Origin: Candidatus Lustribacter telmatis
GTDB lineage: Bacteria > Vulcanimicrobiota > Vulcanimicrobiia > Vulcanimicrobiales > Vulcanimicrobiaceae
NCBI GenBank assembly: GCA_003164045.1
Contig: PLRU01000071.1
Location: forward strand, 180,383-244,382
DNA: 64,000 nucleotides
Reading direction: 5' to 3'
In this document: positions 1 to 8,554 of the stretch, piece by piece
Layout: the number at the start of each line of letters is the position of its first letter
Numbering within the stretch: the first letter of the stretch is position 1
Program-made: the position numbers and the translations under genes
Notes under the pieces: model-generated
What the model saw: only the letters and a program-made list of their open reading frames with translations
What the model was told of the DNA's origin: nothing
Databases searched by the model: none

Positions 1-1
1 C

Positions 2-598
2 GAACTCGCGCTGCGTAACCTCGCGACCGACGGCGTGCCTTCAGCGACGGTGCAATTCCGCCCGGCGCCCACGACGCCGTTCGACGAAGAAGGTCGCGGC
101 ACGCCGCACTACGCCTACGGCTACGTCGCGCAAGCGGTTGAGGTAGAAGTCGACGTGACGACCGGCGAAGTCGCGGTGCTCAACGTCGTCAGCGTCAACG
201 ACGTGGGCCGCGCGATCAACCGCCAGCAGGTCGAAGCGCAGATCGAAGGCTGCGTGGCGCAAGCGATCGGCTATGCGCTGACCGAAGATTTCCGCATCAA
301 GAACGGCCGGATACTCACGCCGCACTTCAGCAACTATTTGCTGCCGACGGCACTCGACGTGCCGGCGCAAATCTATTCCGTCATCATGGAGACGCCCGAC
401 CCGCAAGGCCCGTTCGGCGCGCGCGGGATGTCGGAAATGCCGCTGGTGCCGTTCGGCGCCGCCGTGGCCTGCGCGATCCATCACGCCACCGGCGCGTGGG
501 TCTCCGATATGCCGTTCACCCCCGAACGCGTGCTCGCCGCGATCGCCGCGCAGCGCGCAACGGAAGCCGAACCGCTCGCTATGTCATCCCGAGCCTAG
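2..598 (+). CDS. Xanthine dehydrogenase family molybdopterin-binding subunit, C-terminal part (5' end outside window)
   Basis: The frame is already open at base 2, so only the last 198 residues are present. Segments such as DVGRAINRQQVEAQIEG and GARGMSEMPLVP are typical of the C-terminal half of xanthine dehydrogenase/aldehyde oxidase large subunits; the Glu in the second motif sits where the family has its catalytic base. The protein would hydroxylate a purine (hypoxanthine/xanthine to urate) using molybdopterin and partner FeS and FAD subunits, presumably encoded to the left. The purine genes that follow support a purine substrate, but other N-heterocycles cannot be excluded. The last codons and the stop lie in a copy of a dispersed repeat and overlap the end of the convergent deaminase gene. 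Confidence 0.85.
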   Translation, partial: ELALRNLATDGVPSATVQFRPAPTTPFDEEGRGTPHYAYGYVAQAVEVEVDVTTGEVAVLNVVSVNDVGRAINRQQVEAQIEGCVAQAIGYALTEDFRIKNGRILTPHFSNYLLPTALDVPAQIYSVIMETPDPQGPFGARGMSEMPLVPFGAAVACAIHHATGAWVSDMPFTPERVLAAIAAQRATEAEPLAMSSRA

Positions 599-606
599 TC
601 GAGGGG
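582..606. repeat. Dispersed palindromic repeat, single arm (copy 1)
   Basis: A half-copy of the repeat also seen at 4734-4843, 16183-16261 and 37465-37550; the core is TCATCCCGAGC followed by AGTCGAGGG. Here only one arm is present. It encodes the last residues (MSSRA) and stop of the plus-strand gene and the last residues (APRLGSG) and stop of the minus-strand gene, so both convergent genes end inside it. Confidence 0.7.
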
Positions 607-1957
607 CGCTAACCATCGCGCGCGCGAGCTCGTTGTGCTTCGCCACGAGACGCTCCACATCGAGCTTGGTGAACGCACCATGCTCGACGACCGGCACGCC
701 GTTGACGATCGTGAAATCGACGTTGGGCGGCCGGCAGAACACCAGCGCCGCGAGCGGATCGTGAACGGCGCCGCCGGCGAGCGCGAGCGAATCGATGCGT
801 ACGCCTGCGAAATCGGCCGCCATGCCCGGCGCCAGATACCCGACGTCGTCGCGGCCGAGCACGGCCGCGCCGCCGCGCGTTCCGAGCCGCAGCATCTCGC
901 GTGCGCTCGCCGCCTTTGCACCGCGTCCCACCCGCTGTAGCAGCATCGCGTGACGCACCTCATCCAGGAGGCTCGAGCTATCGTTGGATGCCGAGCCATC
1001 GACGCCGATGCCGACGCGCGCACCCGCATCGACCAGCGCGCGGATCGGCGCGATCCCGCTGCCCAGGCGCATGTTGGACGACGGACAGTGGGCGACGCCG
1101 GTCTGCGTCGCGCCGAGCGTGGCAACTTCCGCCGCCGACGGATGCACCATGTGCGCGTGCCACACGTCGGCGCCGAGCCAGCCCAGCTGCTCGGCGAGTT
1201 CGACCGGGCGGTATCCGAACTTCTCGATGCAATAGCGTTCCTCGTCGAGCGTCTCAGCGAGGTGCGTATGGCAATGCACGCCGTAGCTACGCGCCAGCGC
1301 GGCGCTCTGCCGCATCAAATCGGGCGAAACGGAAAATGGCGAGCACGGCGCGACGACGACCCGCGTCATCGCGAAACGCTTCGCATCGTGGAACGTTTCG
1401 ATCACGCGCTGCGTATCGGCGAGAATGGCCGGTTCGTCCTCAACCACCGCGTCGGGCGGCAAGCCGCCCTGCGACTGACCGACCGACATCGAGCCGCGCG
1501 CGGCGTGAAAGCGTATGCCGATCTCGCGCGCGACCTCGATCTCATCATCGACACGGCAGCCGTTGGGCCACAGATACGTATGATCCATCGAGGTCGTGCA
1601 GCCCGAGAGCAGCAGCTCGGCGCAGGCGACGGCCGTGGCACTGCGCAGCGACTCCGGCGTGAGCCGGGCCCAGATCGGATAGAGGGTGGTGAGCCAATCG
1701 AACAATTCGACGTCTTGCGTGCCGGGAACCGCGCGGGTCAACGTCTGATAGAAGTGATGATGGGTATTCACCAGCCCCGGAATGACGATGCAGCCGCGCG
1801 CATCGACGACGCGATCGGCCTCGCGCGGCAGATCGGCCGCCGGCCCGATCGCCTCGATCGCGCCGTCGCGCACGAAGATCGATGCGTCGCGCAGCACCCG
1901 GTCCGCGTCGTCGAACGTCTCGACGTGCGCGGCATCTCGAATCAACAGCGTAGCCAT
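584..1957 (-). CDS. 8-oxoguanine deaminase (amidohydrolase superfamily)
   Basis: 457 residues with the metal-binding N-terminal motif VNTHHHFYQTLTRA, a central HTHLAETLDEE motif, HMVHPS and the C-terminal GVDGSASNDSS motif holding the catalytic Asp. The stretch FDWLTTLYPIWARLTPE and the CPSSNMRLGSGIAP motif are characteristic of the 8-oxoguanine deaminase group close to AtzB/TrzN-like enzymes. Known role: hydrolytic deamination of 8-oxoguanine to urate, feeding the urate pathway encoded next door. It is divergent from uraD with only 14 bases between start codons and convergent with the xanthine dehydrogenase gene, overlapping it by 15 bases in a repeat. Alternative: another 6-aminopurine or isocytosine deaminase. 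Confidence 0.8.
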   Translation of the reverse strand: MATLLIRDAAHVETFDDADRVLRDASIFVRDGAIEAIGPAADLPREADRVVDARGCIVIPGLVNTHHHFYQTLTRAVPGTQDVELFDWLTTLYPIWARLTPESLRSATAVACAELLLSGCTTSMDHTYLWPNGCRVDDEIEVAREIGIRFHAARGSMSVGQSQGGLPPDAVVEDEPAILADTQRVIETFHDAKRFAMTRVVVAPCSPFSVSPDLMRQSAALARSYGVHCHTHLAETLDEERYCIEKFGYRPVELAEQLGWLGADVWHAHMVHPSAAEVATLGATQTGVAHCPSSNMRLGSGIAPIRALVDAGARVGIGVDGSASNDSSSLLDEVRHAMLLQRVGRGAKAASAREMLRLGTRGGAAVLGRDDVGYLAPGMAADFAGVRIDSLALAGGAVHDPLAALVFCRPPNVDFTIVNGVPVVEHGAFTKLDVERLVAKHNELARAMVSAPRLGSG

Positions 1958-1971
1958 GCGGGCGCTCTTCG

Positions 1972-2478
1972 ATGACCACGATCGATTACCTCAATGCATG
2001 CCCGGTCGACGGGTTCGTCGCAGCCGTCGGCTTCGCGTTCGAAGACTCACCGTGGATCGCACGCGCGGCCGCAGCCGGGCGTCCGTTCGCCGGCCGCGAC
2101 GCGCTCCACGCCGCCATGGTCGCGATCGTGCAAAACGCAAGCGATGCAGCGCAAGTCGCGCTGATCCAGGCGCATCCGGATCTCGCCGGCCGCGTCGCGC
2201 GCGAAGGGCGCCTCACGGCAGCATCAGCGGCGGAGCAAGCCGGAGCGGGTCTGGGTGCATTATCGGCGGACGAGATCGCCCGCTTCGATGCGGATAACGG
2301 TGCCTACCGGACGAAGTTCGGCTTCCCGTTCGTCATCTGCGCGCGCGAGAATACCAAAGCATCGATCCTCGCGGCGCTCGCCGCGCGCCGTGAAAACGAT
2401 CGGGCGACCGAAATCGCGACCGCGCTCGCGGAAATTGCGAAGATCGCGCGGCTGCGCATCGAAGACGCGCTGAGCTGA
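1972..2478 (+). CDS. uraD: 2-oxo-4-hydroxy-4-carboxy-5-ureidoimidazoline (OHCU) decarboxylase
   Basis: 168 residues, the normal size for this family. Visible motifs are the N-terminal FEDSPWIARAA segment, LIQAHPDLAGR with the conserved His-Pro-Asp, FDADNGAYRTKFGFPFVICAR near the middle and a C-terminal arginine-rich helix. It decarboxylates OHCU to S-allantoin, the last step of urate conversion. Its stop overlaps the puuD start (TGATG), so both are cotranscribed and translationally coupled. Confidence 0.93.
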   Translation: MTTIDYLNACPVDGFVAAVGFAFEDSPWIARAAAAGRPFAGRDALHAAMVAIVQNASDAAQVALIQAHPDLAGRVAREGRLTAASAAEQAGAGLGALSADEIARFDADNGAYRTKFGFPFVICARENTKASILAALAARRENDRATEIATALAEIAKIARLRIEDALS

Positions 2479-3671
2479 TGGAAGCCTACGTTCTCGACTG
2501 GCTCGGACTCCTCGTTCGCTGGTTTCACCTCACTGCGGGAATCGCGTGGATCGGCGCGTCGTTCTTTTTCGTGTGGCTCGACGACAACCTCGACCGTCAA
2601 GTGAGCGCGGCCGAGAAGCACCGCGGCATCGACGGCGAGTTGTGGTCGGTGCACGGCGGCGGCTTCTATCACAACGAAAAATATCTCACCGGCCCGGTGG
2701 GCGAACCGCTCAGCACCCATCTGCATTGGTTTTATTGGGAAGCGTATTCGACGTGGCTCTCCGGTATGGCGATGCTCGCGATCGTCTACTGGGCCGGCGC
2801 ATCGACGTTCCTAATCGACAAGAGCGTGATGGATCTCACGCCGGCCGTGGCGATCGGGATCAGCATCGCATCGATCGTGCTGGGCTGGTTCATCTACGAC
2901 GCGCTCTGCCGAATCTTCGAGAAAAACGACGTCGCGCTCTGGACGTCGATCGGCATCTTCTTGCTGATCTTCGATTGGGGCTTCTTCCACATCTTCGGAG
3001 CGCGGGCGGCGTTTCTGCACGTCGGCGCCGTGATCGGCACGATCATGGTGTGGAACGTCTTCTTCATCATCATTCCGGGCCAGCGCAAAGTCGTGCGCCA
3101 ACTACGCGCGGGCGAAGTGCCGGACACGCGACCCGGATTTCTCGGCAAACAGCGCTCGGTGCAGAACACGTACTTCACCCTGCCCGTGCTGTTCATCATG
3201 ATCAGCAACCACTATCCAATCACCTACAGCGGCCCGTACGGCTGGCTCGTGCTGGCCGGTCTCTCGATCGCCGGCGTGCTGGTGCGGCGCTTCTACGTGC
3301 TCACGCATTTCCGGACGTTCGCGTACTCGCTGCTCGCGGCGGCAGCGGTGGTGCTGGCCGTTACTGCGTACGCCATCGCGCCGCGTTCGACGGCCGCCGC
3401 CGGACCCGCCGTGAGCTACGCGCAGGTTGCGCCGATCGTGGCCGAGCGCTGCGCCGTCTGCCACGCGGCGCACCCCACCTACGCCGGGTTTGCCGTCGCG
3501 CCCGCCGGCGTCTTGCTCGACACGCCGGCGCAGATCGTGGCGAACGCACCGCGCATTCGCGCGCAAGCCGTCGCCACGCACGCGATGCCCCTGGGCAACC
3601 TCACGCACATTACGGATGCGGAGCGTGTGACGCTCGGGGCCTGGATCGATGCCGGGGCGAAGGGACCGTAA
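2478..3671 (+). CDS. puuD: Membrane urate oxidase with C-terminal cytochrome c domain
   Basis: 397 residues. The first ~300 residues carry the DUF989/PuuD membrane region with about eight hydrophobic segments, starting LLVRWFHLTAGIAWIGASFF; this family oxidises urate to 5-hydroxyisourate. The C-terminus (about 315-397) is a cytochrome c domain with a CAVCH haem site (Cys325, Cys328, His329) and a downstream Met (HAMPLGN) as a likely sixth ligand. In the family, electrons from urate pass to the respiratory chain rather than to oxygen directly. It sits between uraD and uraH, overlapping both by one base, giving the complete urate-to-allantoin set. Confidence 0.92.
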   Translation: MEAYVLDWLGLLVRWFHLTAGIAWIGASFFFVWLDDNLDRQVSAAEKHRGIDGELWSVHGGGFYHNEKYLTGPVGEPLSTHLHWFYWEAYSTWLSGMAMLAIVYWAGASTFLIDKSVMDLTPAVAIGISIASIVLGWFIYDALCRIFEKNDVALWTSIGIFLLIFDWGFFHIFGARAAFLHVGAVIGTIMVWNVFFIIIPGQRKVVRQLRAGEVPDTRPGFLGKQRSVQNTYFTLPVLFIMISNHYPITYSGPYGWLVLAGLSIAGVLVRRFYVLTHFRTFAYSLLAAAAVVLAVTAYAIAPRSTAAAGPAVSYAQVAPIVAERCAVCHAAHPTYAGFAVAPAGVLLDTPAQIVANAPRIRAQAVATHAMPLGNLTHITDAERVTLGAWIDAGAKGP

Positions 3672-4000
3672 TGCTCTCGACGCACGTTCTCGACACCTCG
3701 ACGGGTCAGCCGGCCGCGCGGATTGCCGTGATGCTCTTCGCGGTCGACGGCAACGTGCGCACGCACGTCTCGACGTCGGTCACCAACGCCGACGGCCGTA
3801 CCGAGGGACCGATGGCCGAGATCCTCTCGCCCGGCATGTACGAGCTGATCTTCAGCGTGGCGCCGTATTTCGCAACGAAAAACATCGCCGCATTTTACGA
3901 TGAAATCACGATCCGCTTCCGCATCGAAGACATCAACCGCAACTACCACGTGCCGCTGCTGCTGGCGCCGTGGGGATATTCAACGTACCGTGGCAGCTAA
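3671..4000 (+). CDS. uraH: 5-hydroxyisourate hydrolase (transthyretin-like)
   Basis: 109 residues. The N-terminus LSTHVLDTSTGQPAA and the C-terminal tetrapeptide YRGS are the signature sequences of bacterial hydroxyisourate hydrolases, and NYHVPLLLAPWGYSTYRGS supplies the active-site His/Arg region. It converts 5-hydroxyisourate to OHCU, linking PuuD and UraD. The start ATG overlaps the puuD stop (TAATG). Confidence 0.95.
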   Translation: MLSTHVLDTSTGQPAARIAVMLFAVDGNVRTHVSTSVTNADGRTEGPMAEILSPGMYELIFSVAPYFATKNIAAFYDEITIRFRIEDINRNYHVPLLLAPWGYSTYRGS

Positions 4001-4027
4001 TCTCGTGCACTGTGGGAGGCCCCGATC

Positions 4028-4270
4028 GTGACCATTGCCGACGTCGTCGACTTTTACGAGCGCAGCGCCGTATTGGAAGCCAAGGGCGGCGAAGAGCCGT
4101 GCACCGGCTGTGACAAGGTACTCGAAAAAGACGAAGCCTTCTCGTATTACGAAATCGCCGGCCGGCCGCGAACCCCGCGGGCGCTCCCACCAAACATCAA
4201 CCTCTGCCAGAAATGCACGTTCCTCGTCATGGGCTCAAACCTGCGCCCCTTCCCAACCCCGGAAGAATAG
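4028..4270 (+). CDS. Small CxxC...CxxC putative zinc-ribbon protein, unknown function
   Basis: 80 residues from a GTG start. Two CxxC pairs (Cys25/Cys28 in PCTGCDK and Cys60/Cys63 in LCQKCT) separated by 31 residues suggest a single structural zinc site. I do not recognise the family. It follows uraH by 27 bases on the same strand and so may be in the purine transcript. There is no membrane segment or signal peptide. Confidence 0.55.
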   Translation: MTIADVVDFYERSAVLEAKGGEEPCTGCDKVLEKDEAFSYYEIAGRPRTPRALPPNINLCQKCTFLVMGSNLRPFPTPEE

Positions 4271-4277
4271 GCGTTCG

Positions 4278-4718
4278 GTGAGGCGCCGAGGGCTTCTCGT
4301 CGGCTGCGTGCCGGCAGCGGCGCTCGTTGCGTTTTTAGTCGCCGTCCAATCAGTGGCGTTCGCCGACGAGAGTTATCACGCCGTTAGCCACCCCAATATG
4401 CTCATGATTAACAACGGCTTCGATGGCTCGCTGTACATCACGAAGGACATTACGCGAGCGGACGACCGCGGCGTCCAGCGTGTTCGCGTTACAATGGGTG
4501 CGTGTAAGCGTTATGTTGCGAGTCGCACGCTGACGGTGCCAATCCTCATCCACCTCGACGGACATCGCCCGTATCCCGCGGGAACGCTGCTCATATCGGG
4601 CCCGACGCACATTGAGCTCGCCGGTAAGGTGATCTTGGGGGTAGCGCCCGCTTCGCCCCAGCTCGTCAAGGTGTTCGAATCGTGCGATTACGATTCATGG
4701 CGAATAAAGAAGCCCTAA
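4278..4718 (+). CDS. Putative secreted protein, unknown function
   Basis: 146 residues from GTG. An arginine-rich start followed by a hydrophobic stretch (residues ~5-25, ending SVAFADES) looks like a cleavable signal peptide. The rest is a small hydrophilic domain with two cysteines (in GACKRYV and FESCDYD). Base composition is visibly lower in GC than the neighbours, hinting at later acquisition. No family recognised. It starts 7 bases after the zinc-ribbon gene. Confidence 0.5.
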   Translation: MRRRGLLVGCVPAAALVAFLVAVQSVAFADESYHAVSHPNMLMINNGFDGSLYITKDITRADDRGVQRVRVTMGACKRYVASRTLTVPILIHLDGHRPYPAGTLLISGPTHIELAGKVILGVAPASPQLVKVFESCDYDSWRIKKP

Positions 4719-4733
4719 GACTTCCTCATTATT

Positions 4734-4843
4734 TGTCATGCCGAGCGCGGGTTTGCGGAGCAAACCAGTCGAGGGACCGCCTCGATGTTGGCGATTGTGG
4801 CTGTCCTTCGACTCCGCGCCTGCGGCGCTGCGCTCTGGATGAC
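4734..4843. repeat. Degenerate long inverted repeat of the dispersed family (copy 2), between convergent genes
   Basis: The left arm begins TGTCATGCCGAGCG and ends AGTCGAGGGAC; the right arm starts GTCCTTCGACTCCGCG and ends CTCTGGATGAC, the reverse complement with substitutions. Both arms carry an extra GC-rich insert relative to other copies (around 4749-4764 and 4818-4833). It lies between two converging genes and could fold into a long hairpin acting as a bidirectional terminator. Confidence 0.55.
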
Positions 4844-4872
4844 TGAGAACGCAGAACCGCTACAACAACGGG

Positions 4873-6516
4873 CTACGGGTTGGCTTTTTTGAAGGCGGCC
4901 CAGCCGCCGTATTGGGAGATGTCGGCGTATTTGCGTTCGGTGATGAGGTCGCGCGGGTAGATCATCGCGCTGACTTTGCTGCCGTCTTCCATTTCGATCG
5001 GGGATTCGTAGAGATCGGGCGGTTCGGTTGAGATGAGGTGCGCGTGCTGTTCGGTGCTCATCTCGTAGATCTCACCCTTGATCGCAACGCCGCCCTCCGC
5101 GACTTCGTAGATCCCCGGATGCTCGCCGCGCACGGAATGGAGGCGATATTTGGCGGCGGTTTGCGCTTCTCCAACGAGTTTTGCCTCGCCCAGATTCTTG
5201 TGATCGGGTTGGCCCGTGAGAGCCGAGCCGCAAATGAAGAAGCGCATCAAGAGTCCTTTGCCGAGACGGTCGATCGCCGCGATCGATCGGGTGAGCGCCG
5301 TGACGCCCAGTTGTAAATCTTCCGGAGTCGTGTACTCGTTTCCAACGTGGCTGCGTCCGCCGGCGCTTGGAACGAAGATCATCGCCACCGGCGCAACCGA
5401 TGCGACGCACATCGCGTCGTGTCCCGCACCGCTCGGCAGGTCGATGGCCGGTTCGCCCAACGCTTCGATCGCGGCGGCAATGGCGTCGCGTAAGGTGTGA
5501 TCCATCGGAACCACGCGCCGCTCTTCGATCAACGTCGTCTCGATCCGCACATTCCGCTGCGTCGCCACCCGCGCCGCACATTCGGCGACCGCGTTGCGCA
5601 GCGCCAGGATGCGTCCCTCATCGACACTACGGGCGTCGATGCGCATCGTGACGCGCCCCGGAATCACGTTGGTTTGATTCGGAAACACCACCAAGCGGCC
5701 GACCGTCAGCACGGCCTCGCCGAGTTCCGCTGCTGCGGCTTCGAGTTCGAGCACGAGTTCCGCCGCGGAACTCAGCGCATCGCGGCGCAGTTCCATCGGC
5801 ACCGTACCCGCATGCCCCGATTCGCCGTGTACCTCAACGTCGAAGCGCACTTGGCCGGCAATGGCAGTGACGATGCCGAGCCGCACGCGGCGATGTTCGA
5901 GCACCGGCCCTTGCTCGATGTGCAATTCCACATACCCGGCCGGCGCCGGAAAACCGTCACGCACCGGCACGCCGGGCAGCAAACCGTTCGCCCCAGCGCG
6001 TGCGTCAGCGAAACTGATGCCGTCTTCGTCGCGCAACGCATCGATCGTCGCGAGATCGTTCAGACCCGCGAACGCGCCACTGCCCAAACACCCGAGCGGA
6101 AAACGGCTGCCTTCTTCGCCCGCCCAAGCCACGGCCTCAACCGGATGCTCGGTGACGATGCCGGCAGCGTCGAGTTCTTCGAGCGCGCACAACGCGGCAA
6201 CGGCCCCATACGCGCCGTCGTAGGCGCCGCCGGTCGGCACGGTGTCGAGGTGCGAACCGCTGAGCACGACGGCTCCATCGTGACGGCCGGCGCGGCGCGC
6301 GAACACGTTGCCGGCCCGATCTTGCTCCACCGTGTAGTTCGAGGCGCGCGCCCACTGCGCGAAGAGCGCCCGCGCGCCGGCGTCGGCAGCCGAGAACAAG
6401 CGCCGATCGATACCGTGCTCGGTCGCACCGAGCGCGGCGAGTTGTGCCAGGCGTTCGGCCAACGGCGAAGGCAACGTTTTCAGAGATACTTCTCCGCCGG
6501 ATGGTTCGCGATCCAA
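4873..6516 (-). CDS. M20 amidohydrolase (allantoate amidohydrolase-like) fused to AtzF-like C-terminal domain
   Basis: 547 residues. Residues ~15-420 form an M20 metallopeptidase-fold amidohydrolase: SGSHLDTVPTGGAYDG, WAGEEGSRF, YVELHIEQGP and RSHVGNEYTTPEDL carry the metal ligands and substrate-binding His. The closest functions are allantoate amidohydrolase and N-carbamoyl amino acid hydrolase; purine context favours allantoate or ureidoglycolate. From Met424 on (MRFFICGSALTGQPDH ... ISQYGGWAAF) comes a second module resembling the C-terminal domain of allophanate hydrolase (AtzF). That Met is preceded by AAAGGA at good spacing, so internal initiation of a free domain is possible. The gene start overlaps the puuE end by 37 bases. 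Confidence 0.8.
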   Translation of the reverse strand: MDREPSGGEVSLKTLPSPLAERLAQLAALGATEHGIDRRLFSAADAGARALFAQWARASNYTVEQDRAGNVFARRAGRHDGAVVLSGSHLDTVPTGGAYDGAYGAVAALCALEELDAAGIVTEHPVEAVAWAGEEGSRFPLGCLGSGAFAGLNDLATIDALRDEDGISFADARAGANGLLPGVPVRDGFPAPAGYVELHIEQGPVLEHRRVRLGIVTAIAGQVRFDVEVHGESGHAGTVPMELRRDALSSAAELVLELEAAAAELGEAVLTVGRLVVFPNQTNVIPGRVTMRIDARSVDEGRILALRNAVAECAARVATQRNVRIETTLIEERRVVPMDHTLRDAIAAAIEALGEPAIDLPSGAGHDAMCVASVAPVAMIFVPSAGGRSHVGNEYTTPEDLQLGVTALTRSIAAIDRLGKGLLMRFFICGSALTGQPDHKNLGEAKLVGEAQTAAKYRLHSVRGEHPGIYEVAEGGVAIKGEIYEMSTEQHAHLISTEPPDLYESPIEMEDGSKVSAMIYPRDLITERKYADISQYGGWAAFKKANP

Positions 6517-7397
6517 TGCCTTGCGATGTCCACGCGCCGCGTGATCCAGACGCGTTTGTGCTCGAGCACGTAGTCGAGGAAACGCGCGAGCGATGCGGCG
6601 CGGCCGGGCCGGCCGGCGAGCCGCGTGTGCAAGCCGACCGACATCATCTTCGGCGTCGTCTTGCCTTCGGCGTAGAGCACGTCGAACGCGTCTTTGAGGT
6701 AGTTGAAGAACCCGTCGCCCGACGTGAATCCCGGCGGCACCGAAAATTTCATGTCGTTTGCATCGAGCGTATACGGAATCACCAGATGCGGTTTGTCGCC
6801 GACCTTCACCCAGTAGGGGAGATCGTCGTTGTAATCATCGGAATCGTAGAGAAAGCCGCCCTCTTCCACGACCAGCTTGCGCGTGTTGATGCTCGGCGCG
6901 TAGCGGCAGTACCACCCGAGCGGCCGTTGCCCGATGGTCTTTTCGATCGACTCGACGGCGCGCTTCATTTGCGCGCGTTCTTCCTCGATCGCCATGTCTT
7001 GAAAGCCGACCCAGCGCCAGCCGTGCGAACACACTTCGTGTCCGGCGGCAACGATCGCGCGCGCCGCATCCGGATTGCGTTCGAGCGCCAAGGCCGCACC
7101 GAATACCGTGATGTCGATCTTGCGCTCCGCGAACATGCGCATCAAGCGCCAGAAACCGGCGCGGCTGCCGTACTCGTACACCGACTCGACGATCAGGTCG
7201 CGCTTGCCCGGACCGACGGTTGCGCCGGGGACTTCGGTGAGGTACATCTCCGAGTTGCCGTCGCCGTCGGGGATCGAGTACTCCGAGCCCTCTTCGTAAT
7301 TCATGACGATCTGGAGGGCCAGCCGCGCGCCGTTCGGCCACGCTGCGTGCGGCGGATGCTCGCCGTAGCCGACCATGTCGCGCGGGTAGGTGCTCAC
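6480..7397 (-). CDS. puuE: Allantoinase, polysaccharide-deacetylase fold
   Basis: 305 residues, the usual length of PuuE. Characteristic motifs are MVGYGEHPPHAAWP, the metal-independent deacetylase core HEVCSHGWRWVGFQ, GWYCRYAPSINTR and DSDDYNDDLPYW. It hydrolyses allantoin to allantoate. It lies just upstream of the M20 amidohydrolase on the same strand and just downstream of the adenosine deaminase (9-base gap), forming an add-puuE-M20 operon running opposite to uraD-puuD-uraH. Confidence 0.9.
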   Translation of the reverse strand: MSTYPRDMVGYGEHPPHAAWPNGARLALQIVMNYEEGSEYSIPDGDGNSEMYLTEVPGATVGPGKRDLIVESVYEYGSRAGFWRLMRMFAERKIDITVFGAALALERNPDAARAIVAAGHEVCSHGWRWVGFQDMAIEEERAQMKRAVESIEKTIGQRPLGWYCRYAPSINTRKLVVEEGGFLYDSDDYNDDLPYWVKVGDKPHLVIPYTLDANDMKFSVPPGFTSGDGFFNYLKDAFDVLYAEGKTTPKMMSVGLHTRLAGRPGRAASLARFLDYVLEHKRVWITRRVDIARHWIANHPAEKYL

Positions 7398-7406
7398 GCG
7401 GACTCC

Positions 7407-8453
7407 TTAGCCGAGGGTGGCCGCGAAATCTTCCCATTCGCGGCGATATTCTGCCTTTTCGGGCGGGGTCAAGAACGTCGCGTCGAGCGTTTGCGCGTTG
7501 AGCTTCCAGAGTTCGTCCCAGCTGAAGCCCTGCCCGGCGAGCAGTTGGTATTGCGCGGCCATGTCGGTTGAGAACATCGCCGGATCGTCGGTATTGACCG
7601 TACAGCGCAGCCCAAGGTCGACCATCTTGCGGATCGGGTGCGGCTTGTCGATCGGCGTCGAGCCGATCGCGTAGTTGCTGACCGGACACACTTCGAACAC
7701 GACGTTGCGCGCGCGCATCTCGGCGGCATATTCCGGCGAGTCGATGATGCGAATCCCGTGCCCGATGCGCGTGACCTGCAGCTCGTCGACGGCTTCGCGA
7801 ATGCTTTCCCAGCCGGCGGCTTCACCGGCGTGGGCGACGACGTGCAAACCGGCGTCACGCGCGCGCGCATACGTTTCGTGGAAGAGATGCGGCGGGAATT
7901 CTTTTTCGAGCCCGCCGAGGCCGATCCCGATGATCAAGCCGCGGCGCTGACCGCGCAGCGCGAGATCGAGAACCGCACTTTGCGTGTGCGGGTCTTCGCG
8001 CGAGATGTCGGCGATGAACTGCACGCGCGAACTCGAGACCGTTTGTCCCCGTTCGATACCCTGCGCGAGCGCATCGAGGATCTCCGCCGCACTCAGACGG
8101 CGCAGATGAAGCGACATGCTGATGAAGCATTCGCTATAACGAATATTCTGACGCGCCTGGTCGACGTAGAATTGCGCGACCATTAGCGCGAGGTCGTCGG
8201 TCGTGCGGATCGTGTCGGTCGTTTTGCGGTAGACGTCGATAAAGTGCGGGAAATCGCGGAAATCGAAGTACCGGCGCCACTCCTCGAGCGACGCGACCGG
8301 CAACTCGACCGCGTTTCGCCGTGCGATCGCGTACGAAGCATCCGGGGCCGTCGCGCCCTCGAGATGCACGTGAACCTCAGCCTTCGGCATTGCCGCGAAC
8401 CGCCGTTGCAGTTCTTCGCCCTCGGCAGTTCGTGGTTCGCTGTGCTCAATCAT
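7407..8453 (-). CDS. add: Adenosine/adenine deaminase
   Basis: 348 residues. Metal-dependent deaminase motifs in order: KAEVHVHLEGA (N-terminal HxH), VVAHAGEAAG, RIGHGIRI and VNTDDPAMFST (catalytic and metal Asp). The family deaminates adenosine or adenine; specificity cannot be decided by eye, but adenine or adenosine to a hypoxanthine-level product fits the purine cluster. I chose the ATG at 8453 because GGAG lies six bases before it; upstream ATGs at 8471 and 8468 would add six or five residues. It is divergent from the permease gene. Confidence 0.82.
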   Translation of the reverse strand: MIEHSEPRTAEGEELQRRFAAMPKAEVHVHLEGATAPDASYAIARRNAVELPVASLEEWRRYFDFRDFPHFIDVYRKTTDTIRTTDDLALMVAQFYVDQARQNIRYSECFISMSLHLRRLSAAEILDALAQGIERGQTVSSSRVQFIADISREDPHTQSAVLDLALRGQRRGLIIGIGLGGLEKEFPPHLFHETYARARDAGLHVVAHAGEAAGWESIREAVDELQVTRIGHGIRIIDSPEYAAEMRARNVVFEVCPVSNYAIGSTPIDKPHPIRKMVDLGLRCTVNTDDPAMFSTDMAAQYQLLAGQGFSWDELWKLNAQTLDATFLTPPEKAEYRREWEDFAATLG

Positions 8454-8554
8454 TACCGGCTCCGTCATCAAAATGTTCGCGGTATCATCTCAGGTTGAGG
8501 AACGTATGTCAAATGGGAGGGGGAGAAAAAAAGCTGCGTGGAGGAGCCTGCGGG

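Noticed and set aside
8454-8554. Possible purine riboswitch between the adenosine deaminase and permease genes
   Set aside because: The region is only ~100 bases and lacks the conserved junction sequences of known purine riboswitches.
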